Part shown: piece after piece, positions 1-6,966 of the stretch | Layout of the letters: each line of letters starts with the position of its first letter | Position numbering within the stretch: position 1 is the stretch's first letter | Notes under the pieces: generated by a model | The model's database searches: none | What the model was told of the DNA's origin: nothing | What the model saw: the letters and a program-made list of their open reading frames with translations, nothing else | Program-made: the position numbers and the translations under genes | Assembly (NCBI GenBank): GCA_014804285.1 | Contig: JAAVAA010000039.1 | Location: 20,103 to 36,202 of the forward strand | DNA length: 16,100 nucleotides | Direction: 5' to 3' | Source of the DNA: Lachnospiraceae bacterium | GTDB lineage: Bacteria > Bacillota > Clostridia > Lachnospirales > Lachnospiraceae

Positions 1-2
1 GG

Positions 3-149
3 GAGACGAAGATTAAGCTGCTTTGGGTGGATAACCATTGTCATCAGATGTTCGGCAGCTTTTCCGGAACAGCAGTGCTGGACGATGGAACCACTCTTGA
101 GATTAAGGATGTGATCTCTTTTGCGGAGCATGCGGTGAATAACTGGTAA
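3..149 (+). CDS. DUF2804 family protein, C-terminal end (partial)
   Basis: An open frame enters from the left edge in frame 3 and ends at the TAA at 147-149, giving 48 residues. The tail contains the pattern HQMFGSFSGTAVLDDGT followed by LEIKDVISFAEHAVNNW. This is like the end of DUF2804 proteins as I remember them (F-G-x-F-S-G-T, V-L-D-D-G, then a final F-A-E-x-x-x-N-x-W). DUF2804 proteins are about 320-350 residues, of unassigned biochemical function, and possibly related to lipocalin-like or AttH-like beta folds. Only the last part is visible, so no function can be judged. The gene runs tail to tail into the truncated lipoprotein gene, with 1 nt between the stop codons. Confidence 0.6.
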   Translation, partial: ETKIKLLWVDNHCHQMFGSFSGTAVLDDGTTLEIKDVISFAEHAVNNW

Positions 150-150
150 T

Positions 151-627
151 TTACATAGTGCCCTGCCGGCCGCCTGCCCGACCGCCAAGAACTGTGGAGC
201 CCTTTACCATATCCCACGAAAAGCTATCAATGGGCTGGCGGGATACCAGGAAGTTGCCGGCACGCTGAGTCAATTGGGCAAAATTGACTACATAATCCTG
301 TGTGCCTCCTGCGTAGGTATAGATAGTGGACTCGCTTCCCATAAAGCCGATGTCCGCTTCATCGGTAAGCACGGCGGTCATGGTCTTATCGGCGCCGAAG
401 CCGGTTACCAGTGTCAGGTCGATGCCTTCTTCTGCAAAGTATCCTTCTTCAATGGCAACGTACATGGGAGCGTAAAAGATGGAGTGAGCCACTTCGTTTA
501 ATGTCACCGGCTGAAGGGAGTTGTTTCCTTTCCCTGCATCTGACTTAGCGCCGCATCCTGCGAGAGCAGCCGTTATAAGAAGCGAGACAAGGAGCAGGGC
601 AGTTCCCTTTTTTAGTATATTTTTCAT
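151..627 (-). pseudogene. ABC transporter substrate-binding lipoprotein (NMT1/SsuA-like), 3'-truncated
   Basis: The reading frame gives 158 residues from the ATG at 627. That ATG sits 5 nt after GGAGG (complement of 633-637); an in-frame TTG at 639 overlaps the ribosome site and is rejected. The N-terminus is a lipoprotein signal: basic start, hydrophobic core, and lipobox L-A-G-C with the lipidated Cys about residue 24. The following LNEVAHSIFYAPMYVAIEEG and GYFAEEGIDLTL segments match the start of NMT1/THI5-like and SsuA-type periplasmic-binding proteins, which deliver small nitrogenous or sulfonate substrates such as thiamine-pyrimidine precursors to ABC importers. Family members are about 320-340 residues. 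Here the frame stops just after the conserved VLGGRAGG loop, where the second lobe should begin, and the DNA beyond is the DUF2804 gene. No permease or ATPase gene is adjacent. A product lacking the second lobe should not bind ligand normally. Confidence 0.75.
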
Positions 628-639
628 AATAACCTCCAA

Positions 640-690
640 ATAGGATTAAGCCGGCCGTTTTTCGTGCCGGCACATGTTGCTTTATCCTAT
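640..690 (-). repeat. Interrupted inverted repeat in the leader of the truncated lipoprotein gene
   Basis: ATAGGATTAAGC at 640-651 is matched by GCTTTATCCTAT at 679-690, 12 bp with one mismatch. Inside it, GCCGGC at 650-655 can pair with GCCGGC at 666-671. The element lies directly upstream of the lipoprotein ribosome site on the minus strand, so it could form an RNA stem-loop in that mRNA leader or act as an operator. I could not find the conserved core of a TPP, SAM, preQ1 or c-di-GMP riboswitch. No T-run follows on either strand, so it is not an obvious terminator. Confidence 0.5.
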
Positions 691-709
691 GCGGGGATTT
701 GGAAAAAGC

Positions 710-722
710 AGCGTGTCACGCT
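710..722. promoter_or_regulatory. 13-bp palindrome between divergent genes (possible operator)
   Basis: AGCGTG-T-CACGCT is a perfect 6+1+6 inverted repeat. It lies 11 bp upstream of the proposed -35 box of the SPFH operon and between two divergent genes, a usual place for a transcription-factor site. No factor can be named from the sequence, and chance occurrence is possible. Confidence 0.25.
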
Positions 723-733
723 CGTACTTTTTC

Positions 734-763
734 TAGACAAGAGACGACAAGATAGGATATACT
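734..763 (+). promoter_or_regulatory. Putative sigma-A promoter of the SPFH operon
   Basis: TAGACA at 734-739 and TATACT at 758-763 are separated by 18 bp, each one base from its consensus hexamer. Initiation near 770 would leave a leader of about 30 nt before the AAGGAGG (785-791) of the SPFH gene. No other promoter-like sequence is obvious before pcrA, so this may serve all four genes. Confidence 0.5.
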
Positions 764-799
764 ATACCTAATAGGGCTAAATCTAAGGAGGATAAAATT

Positions 800-2158
800 A
801 TGGGTTTAATTAAGGCAATCACCAGTGCCGCAGGCGGTGTCCTGGCGGATCAGTATAAAGAGTATTTTTACTGTGATGCGTTGGATACAGATGTGCTGGT
901 AACCAAAGGAAGGAAACGTACCAGCGCAAGAAGCGGCGGAAATAACAGGGGAGAAGAGAATATTATTTCCAACGGCTCGGTGGTAGCTGTCAACGAAGGA
1001 CAGTGTATGATCATCGTAGATCAGGGAAAGGTCGTTGAATTTTGTGCAGAGGCGGGGGAATTTACTTATGATACTTCTTCAGAACCGAGTTTGTTCTGCG
1101 GAAATCTGGGAGAAAATATTAAGCGTACTTTTGCTACGGTAGGAAAGCGTTTCACTTTTGGCGGCGATACGGCTAAGGATCAGAGGGTTTATTATTTCAA
1201 TACCAAAGAAATTATGGGAAATAAATATGGAACGGCTAATCCGGTTCCTTTCCGTGTAGTAGATAATAATATTGGTCTGGATATCGATATTTCGATCCGT
1301 TGTAATGGCGAGTATTCTTATAAGATTACAGACCCTCTCTTGTTCTATACCAATGTATGCGGAAATGTTACAAGAGACTATGAAAGATCTGAAATCGACA
1401 GTCAGCTTAAGGCGGAACTGATGACGGCTTTGCAGCCGGCATTTGCCAAGATTTCCGCAATGGGAATTCGTTACAGTTCAGTTCCGGCACATACCATGGA
1501 ACTTGCAGACGCCTTGAACGAGGTTCTTTCCGAAAAATGGGCACAGCTTCGAGGTATTGAGATTGTTTCCTTCGGTGTTAACGCTATGAAGGCATCCGAA
1601 GAGGACGAAGCGATGATCAAGGAACTGCAAAAGAATGCGGTGCTGCGTAATCCTAATATGGCAGCAGCAACGCTGGTAGGTGCACAGGCAGAGGCTATGA
1701 AGGCGGCCGCTGCCAATGAATCCACTGGTCCGATGATGGCTTTTGCAGGTATGAATATGGCAACCCAGGCAGGCGGTATGAATGCACAGCAGTTGTTCCA
1801 GATGGGGCAGCAGATGGGACAGCAGGCGGCACCTGTTCAGAATGCAGCACCTGTAGCGGCTCCGGCATCTGAACCGGCAGCACCAGCGGCAGGCTGGACC
1901 TGCAGTTGCGGCCAGACAGGCAACACAGGAAAATTCTGTTCCGAGTGCGGGAAAGAAAAACCTGCAGCAGAGGGCTGGACTTGCTCCTGCGGTGCAGTAA
2001 ATAAAGGAAAGTTCTGTTCCGAGTGCGGGGCTAAGAAACCGGCAGGGGAGCCTTTGTACAGATGTGATAAGTGTGGATGGGAGCCGGAGGATCCGAAGAA
2101 TCCGCCCAAGTTCTGTCCTGAGTGTGGAGATCCTTTTGACGAGAATGACATTAAATGA
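800..2158 (+). CDS. SPFH domain protein with three C-terminal zinc ribbons (YdjI-like)
   Basis: A 452-residue protein beginning 8 nt after a perfect AAGGAGG. Residues about 1-290 form an SPFH (stomatin/prohibitin/flotillin/HflK) domain of the subtype often labelled 'virion core protein-like'; B. subtilis YdjI is the characterised relative. There is no obvious transmembrane helix, so membrane contact is probably peripheral or through partners. Residues about 290-363 are a Met/Gln/Ala/Pro-rich flexible linker. Three zinc-ribbon modules follow at about 364-387, 396-418 and 427-446, each with two CxC or CxxC pairs. The first two are near-identical and share a DNA stretch, suggesting recent duplication. 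In B. subtilis, YdjI is needed to bring the phage-shock protein PspA to the membrane. The neighbouring YdjG-like and YdjH-like genes support a similar membrane-surveillance role here, but no PspA gene is visible. Domain call sure, role inferred. Confidence 0.85.
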   Translation: MGLIKAITSAAGGVLADQYKEYFYCDALDTDVLVTKGRKRTSARSGGNNRGEENIISNGSVVAVNEGQCMIIVDQGKVVEFCAEAGEFTYDTSSEPSLFCGNLGENIKRTFATVGKRFTFGGDTAKDQRVYYFNTKEIMGNKYGTANPVPFRVVDNNIGLDIDISIRCNGEYSYKITDPLLFYTNVCGNVTRDYERSEIDSQLKAELMTALQPAFAKISAMGIRYSSVPAHTMELADALNEVLSEKWAQLRGIEIVSFGVNAMKASEEDEAMIKELQKNAVLRNPNMAAATLVGAQAEAMKAAAANESTGPMMAFAGMNMATQAGGMNAQQLFQMGQQMGQQAAPVQNAAPVAAPASEPAAPAAGWTCSCGQTGNTGKFCSECGKEKPAAEGWTCSCGAVNKGKFCSECGAKKPAGEPLYRCDKCGWEPEDPKNPPKFCPECGDPFDENDIK

Positions 2159-2172
2159 TGGGGGAAGCAAAG

Positions 2173-3282
2173 ATGAGTGAGTTTGACACGAATCTGGATG
2201 CCCAAACAACAGATACTTTAGAGGAAACTGACAAAAAATGTCCGTCCTGCGGCGGGGTCATGGATTTTGACCCCGCAACGGGAGGTTTGAGCTGTCCTTA
2301 CTGCGGACACACGGAAGAAATCCAGAACCGGGAGGGTGTTGAGTCTGCGGAAGAACTAGCACTGGAAGATGCGGATAAGGTAGAAAACTGTGACTGGGGT
2401 GTAGCCAAAAAGACAGTAATTTGTAAGGCATGCGGTGCGGAATCTGTTTATGATGCACTGGAGATTTCGGCAGTGTGCCCTTTTTGCGGATCCAATCAGG
2501 TTATGGAAGCCTCGGATCAAAATACCATGGCGCCCGGAGGTGTGGTGCCTTTTCAGATTTCGGATAAGCAGGCCTCGGATTTATTTAAAAACTGGATCCG
2601 GCGTAAGTGGTTCTGTCCCAAATTGGCAAAAGAAAGCGCAAAAGCGAAAAACTTTAAGGGAATTTACTTACCGTTTTGGACATTTGATGCACTGACAAAA
2701 TCCAAATACCGCGGAGAGTACGGCAAGGACAAGGTAAAGAAGAAAGCGGACGGAAAGACACAGGTAGAAACTACATGGTATTCCGTACGGGGAAATCATG
2801 AGGAATTCTTTGACGATGAGTTGATTTGCGCAACGACCAATCACAATCAGTCTATGCTTCGGGGGCTGGAACCGTACAATACGGCGGATAATAAGACCTA
2901 TCGGCCGGAATATGTGGCGGGGTTTGCAGCAGAACGCTATGCGATTGGAATTAAGGAAGCCTGGCAGATGGCAAAAAGCAGCATTAAGTTTAAGCTTCAG
3001 AGAAGTATTGAGAGGCGGATCATAAAGGAAAATAATGCGGATCGCGTGAGAAATCTACAGGTTGATGCAACCTTCTCTAAGCTGACCTATAAGTATTTAT
3101 TGCTTCCGGTATGGATATCCAGCTATAAGTACAAGGAAAAGGTATATCAATTCATGGTAAATGGCCAGACAGGTAAGGTATCCGGCAAGACGCCGATTTC
3201 TATTCCTAAGGTGATTATCACAGTAGTTGCAATTGCTTTAATTTTGATCCTGATTAGTATGTTGGCTCAATATGCCGGATAA
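2173..3282 (+). CDS. Zinc-ribbon protein with C-terminal membrane anchor (YdjG-like)
   Basis: A 369-residue protein from the ATG at 2173, preceded by GGGGGAAG at 2160-2167. An in-frame ATG at 2155 overlaps the SPFH stop codon and would add six residues; it has a poorer ribosome site but remains possible through coupling. Two N-terminal zinc ribbons are visible: C23/C26 with C41/C44, and C84/C87 with C102/C105. The middle is basic and tyrosine-rich, with no motif I can assign. The last 20 or so residues (about 347-367) are a single hydrophobic helix. Such proteins are often mislabelled 'primosomal protein N'' or 'phage replisome organizer' because of the zinc ribbons; no helicase motifs are present. 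The architecture and order next to an SPFH gene match B. subtilis YdjG, which works with YdjH and YdjI at the membrane. Likely a tail-anchored partner of the SPFH protein. Confidence 0.75.
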   Translation: MSEFDTNLDAQTTDTLEETDKKCPSCGGVMDFDPATGGLSCPYCGHTEEIQNREGVESAEELALEDADKVENCDWGVAKKTVICKACGAESVYDALEISAVCPFCGSNQVMEASDQNTMAPGGVVPFQISDKQASDLFKNWIRRKWFCPKLAKESAKAKNFKGIYLPFWTFDALTKSKYRGEYGKDKVKKKADGKTQVETTWYSVRGNHEEFFDDELICATTNHNQSMLRGLEPYNTADNKTYRPEYVAGFAAERYAIGIKEAWQMAKSSIKFKLQRSIERRIIKENNADRVRNLQVDATFSKLTYKYLLLPVWISSYKYKEKVYQFMVNGQTGKVSGKTPISIPKVIITVVAIALILILISMLAQYAG

Positions 3283-3332
3283 GAGGGGAACAGAGCAGGA
3301 AAAGCTATAATTATTCAGGAAGGAAAATACAT

Positions 3333-4103
3333 ATGAGCATTATTTCTATCGTAGGCATGATTATTATATTGGTTTTGGTTCTGGTGATCTTCGGCTGGAT
3401 TTATTTTTTCGTTCGTAAAGCCAAAAGAGCGGTAGAGTCATTTTCCAGAGAGGCTTTTGGTACATCGGATATTATGCAGGGTTTCAAACAAGTGGAGCAG
3501 GAGTATTCATTGACTCCCAAGTCTGTGTCTGCGATGACCAGTTTGTATCTTCCTAAAATAAAAAAGGATTTTCCGGAATTTCATTATGATGAGATGAAGG
3601 TCAGGGCAGAAAATGTCCTGACTTCTTATCTGCTTGCCGTGGACCGGATGAGCGTGGGCGTCTTGAAGGAGGGGAATCAGGAGCTTAAGGACAAGCTGAG
3701 CATGCGGATTGAAATGCTTAAAGGATCGGGCGAACGAGAGCATTTTGGGAGCATAAAGCTTCACAGAACAGAGATCACGGACTATAAGAAACGTAACGGA
3801 ACCTGTATTATTACGTTTCAAACCTCCCTGCAGTATTATCATACAAGGAAAGATGAAAACGGGAGGATACTTGAGGGCAGGGAGGATATGCTGACCCAGA
3901 GTAAATACAATACAGATGTTATTTATATACAGGACAGAGAATTACTCAAGGATGAAAGGGATTTATCCCTTGGAATTAACTGCCCCAACTGTGGAGCGCC
4001 TATATCGGGGACAGGAAGCAAGGTATGTGAATACTGCGGAACACCGGTGGTAGAGCTTAACATTTATGCATGGACTTTCAGTAATGTTACAGAGGAAAAT
4101 TAG
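3333..4103 (+). CDS. Membrane-anchored Tim44/NTF2-like protein with zinc ribbon (YdjH-like)
   Basis: A 256-residue protein starting 9 nt after AGGAAGGA. Residues about 5-27 are one very hydrophobic N-terminal helix, followed by a basic stretch, so most of the protein should be cytosolic. The segment LPKIKKDFPEFHYDEMKVRA and the region to about residue 190 resemble the Tim44-like/NTF2-like fold of the YdjH group. A zinc ribbon closes the protein, with C217/C220 and C232/C235. It is the third member of an SPFH, zinc-ribbon-TM, TM-Tim44 set equivalent to ydjI-ydjG-ydjH. All three carry cysteine zinc ribbons, which suggests they dock to one another or sense metal or redox state, but that is inference. 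It lies 50 nt after the preceding gene and 2 nt before pcrA, so it is almost certainly co-transcribed with both. Confidence 0.7.
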   Translation: MSIISIVGMIIILVLVLVIFGWIYFFVRKAKRAVESFSREAFGTSDIMQGFKQVEQEYSLTPKSVSAMTSLYLPKIKKDFPEFHYDEMKVRAENVLTSYLLAVDRMSVGVLKEGNQELKDKLSMRIEMLKGSGEREHFGSIKLHRTEITDYKKRNGTCIITFQTSLQYYHTRKDENGRILEGREDMLTQSKYNTDVIYIQDRELLKDERDLSLGINCPNCGAPISGTGSKVCEYCGTPVVELNIYAWTFSNVTEEN

Positions 4104-4105
4104 AT

Positions 4106-6346
4106 ATGAGTATTTATGACACTTTAAATGAGCAGCAGAAAAAGGGTGTGCTTACTACAGAGGGTCCGGTTCTTTTACTGGCAGGAGCCGGTTCCGGAAA
4201 GACCCGTGTGCTTACCCACCGCATTGCGTATTTAATTGAAGAAAAGGGAGTAAATCCGTGGAATATTATGGCCATCACCTTTACCAACAAGGCGGCGGGA
4301 GAAATGAAAGAGCGTGTGGAGAAGCTGGTGGGAATGGGATCGGACAGTGTCTGGGTGACTACCTTTCATTCCACCTGCCTGAGAATTCTGAAACGCTATG
4401 CGGACAGGATTGGATTTGATACAAGTTTTACCATTTATGATTCGGATGATCAGAAGTCTATTATGAAGGAAATTTGTAAAAGACTACAGATTGACACAAA
4501 GACGTTGAAGGAAAGAGCCATTCTTTCTGCCATTTCTTCTGCAAAGGATGAACTGATCTCTCCGGAAGAGTATACTCTCAATATTATGGGAGATTACCGG
4601 AAAGAGAAGATTGGTGCGGCTTATCGGGAATATCAGGCGGTTCTACGCAGGAACAATGCCATGGATTTTGACGATCTGATTATGAAGGCGGTGGAGCTTT
4701 TTAAAACGGACGGAGAGGTACTCGCTTCCTATCAACGGCGTTTTCAGTACATTATGGTAGACGAATATCAGGATACTAATACCGCACAGTTTGAATTTGT
4801 CAGACTTCTTGCCGGAGCACATCACAATTTGTGCGTGGTGGGAGATGATGATCAGTCTATTTATAAGTTCCGGGGAGCCAATATTCGGAATATACTGGAT
4901 TTTGAGAAAGTATACCCGGAGGCGGAGGTGATCCGTCTGGAACAGAACTATCGTTCCACACAGAATGTGCTGGATGCGGCAAATGCGGTTATCCGTAACA
5001 ACAAAGGCAGGAAGAGTAAGACTCTCTGGACAGATAAGGGCAGTGGAAACAGCATTCATTTCCGGCAATTTGATACCGCCTATGAGGAGGCGGAGTTCAT
5101 TGCCGATGATGTTGCAGGCAAAAAGAGAAATGGTACGGCGGATTACGGAGATTGCGCGGTTTTGTACCGGACGAACGCCCAGGCCCGGCTTTTGGAAGAA
5201 CGTTTTGTGATAGAAGGGATTCCTTACAATGTTGTGGGCGGAGTGAACTTTTACGCCAGACGGGAAATCAAGGATCTGCTTGCCTATTTGAAAACCATTG
5301 ACAATGGAAAAGATGATCTTGCAGTAAAGAGGATTATCAATGTACCCAAGCGGGGCATTGGAACAACCACCATTGTAAAAGTGCAGGATTATGCGGATAT
5401 GCGGGAGATCAGCTTTTATGATGCCCTGCGGGAAGCGGATGAAATTATGGATATCAGCAGAGCCACAGCGGCAAAGCTGAAGCCCTTTGTAAATATGATA
5501 CAGGCATTTCGGAGCAAGCTGGAGTTTTACAGTTTGAAAGATTTGATTGAAGATGTGATTGAAACCACCGGATATGTGAAGGAGTTGGAGACCTCCAATG
5601 AGGAAGACGCAGAGGGACGGATTGAGAATATCGATGAATTGATCAGCAAGATTGTTGCATTCGAGGAAATGCGTGATCGTCCCACGTTAGGGGAGCTTTT
5701 GGATGAAATAGCACTTGTGGCAGATATTGACAATCTGGATGGGGAAAGCAGCAAGGTGCTCCTTATGACTCTGCACAGTGCGAAGGGGCTGGAATTCCCT
5801 CATGTATACATGGCGGGGATGGAGGACGGGATTTTTCCAAGTTATATGACTATCATTTCCGATGATCCGGATGAAATCGAAGAGGAGAGAAGACTTGCTT
5901 ATGTGGGTATCACCCGTGCCAAAGAGGATCTGACTCTGTGTTATGCAAAGATACGTACCGTGCGTGGGGAAACCCAGATGAATGCGGTAAGCAGGTTCAT
6001 AAGAGAGATTCCTCAGGAATTGATGGATAACCGGCCGCCAAGTCCTAGAGTCCGGCCGGCAGCGATTCCCACACCGGCAAGGACAGCCGTGGAAAATAAG
6101 CCTTATATTGCAGGAGGCGGTATCGGATCCCTGCGGGCAGCGGGAATCACCAAAGGCGTAGGCGCAGTGACCGGTGGAAAACCGGATTATGATATTGGAG
6201 ACAGGGTAAAGCATGTGAAATATGGAGAAGGCACGGTTCTTGATTTGGAGCCGGGACCGCGGGATTACAAAGTGACCGTGGACTTTGACGAGGCAGGTCA
6301 GAAGATCATGTATGCTGCTTTTGCTAAATTGATGAAAATTTCATAA
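4106..6346 (+). CDS. pcrA: ATP-dependent DNA helicase PcrA (UvrD/Rep family)
   Basis: A 746-residue superfamily 1A 3'-5' helicase that unwinds DNA in repair and replication-restart and displaces proteins such as RecA from DNA. All motifs are intact: Walker A AGAGSGKT at residues 26-33, motif Ia ITFTNKAAGEM, motif II DEYQ at about 219-222, motif III VVGDDDQSIYKFRGA, motif IV NYRS, motif V TLHSAKGLEF, and motif VI EERRLAYVGITRAKEDL at about 592-608. The C-terminus (about 695-746, starting YDIGDRVKHVKYGEGTV) is the Tudor-like domain that in Geobacillus and Bacillus PcrA binds RNA polymerase. This domain and the full length separate it from Rep. The start has AGAGGA 9 nt upstream and lies 2 nt after the previous stop, so it is translated from the SPFH operon message. 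In many Firmicutes pcrA precedes ligA, but not here. Confidence 0.95.
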   Translation: MSIYDTLNEQQKKGVLTTEGPVLLLAGAGSGKTRVLTHRIAYLIEEKGVNPWNIMAITFTNKAAGEMKERVEKLVGMGSDSVWVTTFHSTCLRILKRYADRIGFDTSFTIYDSDDQKSIMKEICKRLQIDTKTLKERAILSAISSAKDELISPEEYTLNIMGDYRKEKIGAAYREYQAVLRRNNAMDFDDLIMKAVELFKTDGEVLASYQRRFQYIMVDEYQDTNTAQFEFVRLLAGAHHNLCVVGDDDQSIYKFRGANIRNILDFEKVYPEAEVIRLEQNYRSTQNVLDAANAVIRNNKGRKSKTLWTDKGSGNSIHFRQFDTAYEEAEFIADDVAGKKRNGTADYGDCAVLYRTNAQARLLEERFVIEGIPYNVVGGVNFYARREIKDLLAYLKTIDNGKDDLAVKRIINVPKRGIGTTTIVKVQDYADMREISFYDALREADEIMDISRATAAKLKPFVNMIQAFRSKLEFYSLKDLIEDVIETTGYVKELETSNEEDAEGRIENIDELISKIVAFEEMRDRPTLGELLDEIALVADIDNLDGESSKVLLMTLHSAKGLEFPHVYMAGMEDGIFPSYMTIISDDPDEIEEERRLAYVGITRAKEDLTLCYAKIRTVRGETQMNAVSRFIREIPQELMDNRPPSPRVRPAAIPTPARTAVENKPYIAGGGIGSLRAAGITKGVGAVTGGKPDYDIGDRVKHVKYGEGTVLDLEPGPRDYKVTVDFDEAGQKIMYAAFAKLMKIS

Positions 6347-6360
6347 AAAATGAAATTTTT
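6334..6360 (+). terminator. A/T-rich hairpin over the pcrA stop, possible weak terminator
   Basis: AAAATTTCAT at 6335-6344 pairs perfectly with ATGAAATTTT at 6350-6359 across a 5-nt A loop, overlapping the TAA stop. The stem holds only two G-C or C-G pairs, and its own T-rich arm supplies the T-run. It could act as a weak intrinsic terminator or only protect the 3' end. Confidence 0.35.
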
Positions 6361-6382
6361 GGTAGTAAAATCCGGCGGTAAA

Positions 6383-6391
6383 TGTTATATT
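6383..6391 (+). promoter_or_regulatory. Putative extended -10 promoter for the acidic membrane protein gene
   Basis: TG-T-TATATT at 6383-6391 is a TGn-extended -10 box. The nearest -35-like hexamer, TTGGTA at 6359-6364, is 21 bp away, too far for a normal spacer. The 131-nt gap after pcrA and the long leader are consistent with an independent start. Low certainty. Confidence 0.3.
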
Positions 6392-6477
6392 ATTATTCAG
6401 AAAGGAAATACTATTTCAAATAGTCTTGTTCTATATTTGAAAGGAATCCTGCACCTAGATATGAAAGGGAGGTATGT

Positions 6478-6822
6478 ATGATGAATACTTGGAATAAGGT
6501 TGAGGAATTGATGGAGTTTGTAAAGACTCATGATATCAAGGAACTGAAAGATTACTGGAATAATAAGGAAGAAAAGAAAGGCAATACCCTTCTATGGATT
6601 TTGGCGGTGATTGGAGCAGTAGCGGCAGTAGCAGCGATTGCTTATGCGGTATATCGGTATGTGACACCGGATTATCTGGAAGATTTTGATGATGATTTCG
6701 ATGATGATTTTGAAGATGATTTCTTTGAGGATGAGGAAGATGAAGAAGAGAAGTCCCCGAAGAAGGAAGAGCCTGCTGAAGAAGCTTCCGAAGAAGCCCC
6801 TGAGGAGGACAAAGCAGAGTAA
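6478..6822 (+). CDS. Small single-pass membrane protein with acidic tail
   Basis: A 114-residue protein after AAGGGAGG at 6465-6472; tandem ATGs at 6478 and 6481 are both well placed, and the second may be the true start. The first 38 residues are charged and look helical. Residues about 41-61 form one transmembrane helix rich in Ala, Val and Ile. The last 45 residues are extremely acidic: repeated F-D-D-D and F-E-D-D blocks, then Glu/Lys/Pro/Ala runs. I do not recognise a named family. Similar short membrane proteins with Asp/Glu tails are common in Lachnospiraceae, and I know of no function. The gene is monocistronic, lying between a putative promoter and a strong terminator. The acidic tail could bind divalent cations or basic proteins, but that is speculation. 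Confidence 0.7.
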   Translation: MMNTWNKVEELMEFVKTHDIKELKDYWNNKEEKKGNTLLWILAVIGAVAAVAAIAYAVYRYVTPDYLEDFDDDFDDDFEDDFFEDEEDEEEKSPKKEEPAEEASEEAPEEDKAE

Positions 6823-6852
6823 TTTGTGTAGATACGCAGATGTGATCAATGT

Positions 6853-6882
6853 GGGATGTGCGAAATGCACATCCCGTTTTTG
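6853..6882 (+). terminator. Strong intrinsic terminator
   Basis: GGGATGTGC at 6853-6861 pairs perfectly with GCACATCCC at 6867-6875 around the 5-nt loop GAAAT, followed by GTTTTTG. It begins 31 nt after the stop of the acidic membrane protein gene and separates it from rlmD. Confidence 0.88.
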
Positions 6883-6887
6883 TCGGA

Positions 6888-6903
6888 TATAATCTGTTAT
6901 AAA
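6888..6903 (+). promoter_or_regulatory. Possible -10 elements upstream of rlmD
   Basis: A perfect TATAAT lies at 6888-6893 and an extended -10 (TG-T-TATAAA) at 6895-6903, just after the terminator. Neither has a convincing -35 at 16-18 bp, since that zone is the terminator stem. One of them probably starts rlmD transcription, leaving a leader of about 55-75 nt. Confidence 0.35.
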
Positions 6904-6966
6904 TGCAGTAACGGCCGCGAACAGCATTGATGTGTACAGAATAAAAAATGTGACGGAGTAATCGAT

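Noticed and set aside
641..720. TPP riboswitch upstream of the NMT1-like gene
   Set aside because: NMT1-like transporters are often TPP-controlled, but the conserved CTGAGA and GATAATGCCAGCG-type core segments are absent from the leader.
1478..2209. Long minus-strand frame opposite the SPFH gene (243 codons)
   Set aside because: It lies fully antisense to a well-supported gene, is rich in Cys, His, Leu and Arg from reversed Gly/Ala codons, and has no ribosome site or family resemblance.
2155..3282. Primosomal protein N' or phage replisome organizer for the YdjG-like gene
   Set aside because: Only zinc ribbons are shared; there are no helicase motifs, and a C-terminal membrane helix is present.
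5687..6214. Minus-strand frame of 175 codons opposite pcrA
   Set aside because: It is antisense to the helicase domain and C-terminus, with no ribosome site and a composition typical of a shadow frame.
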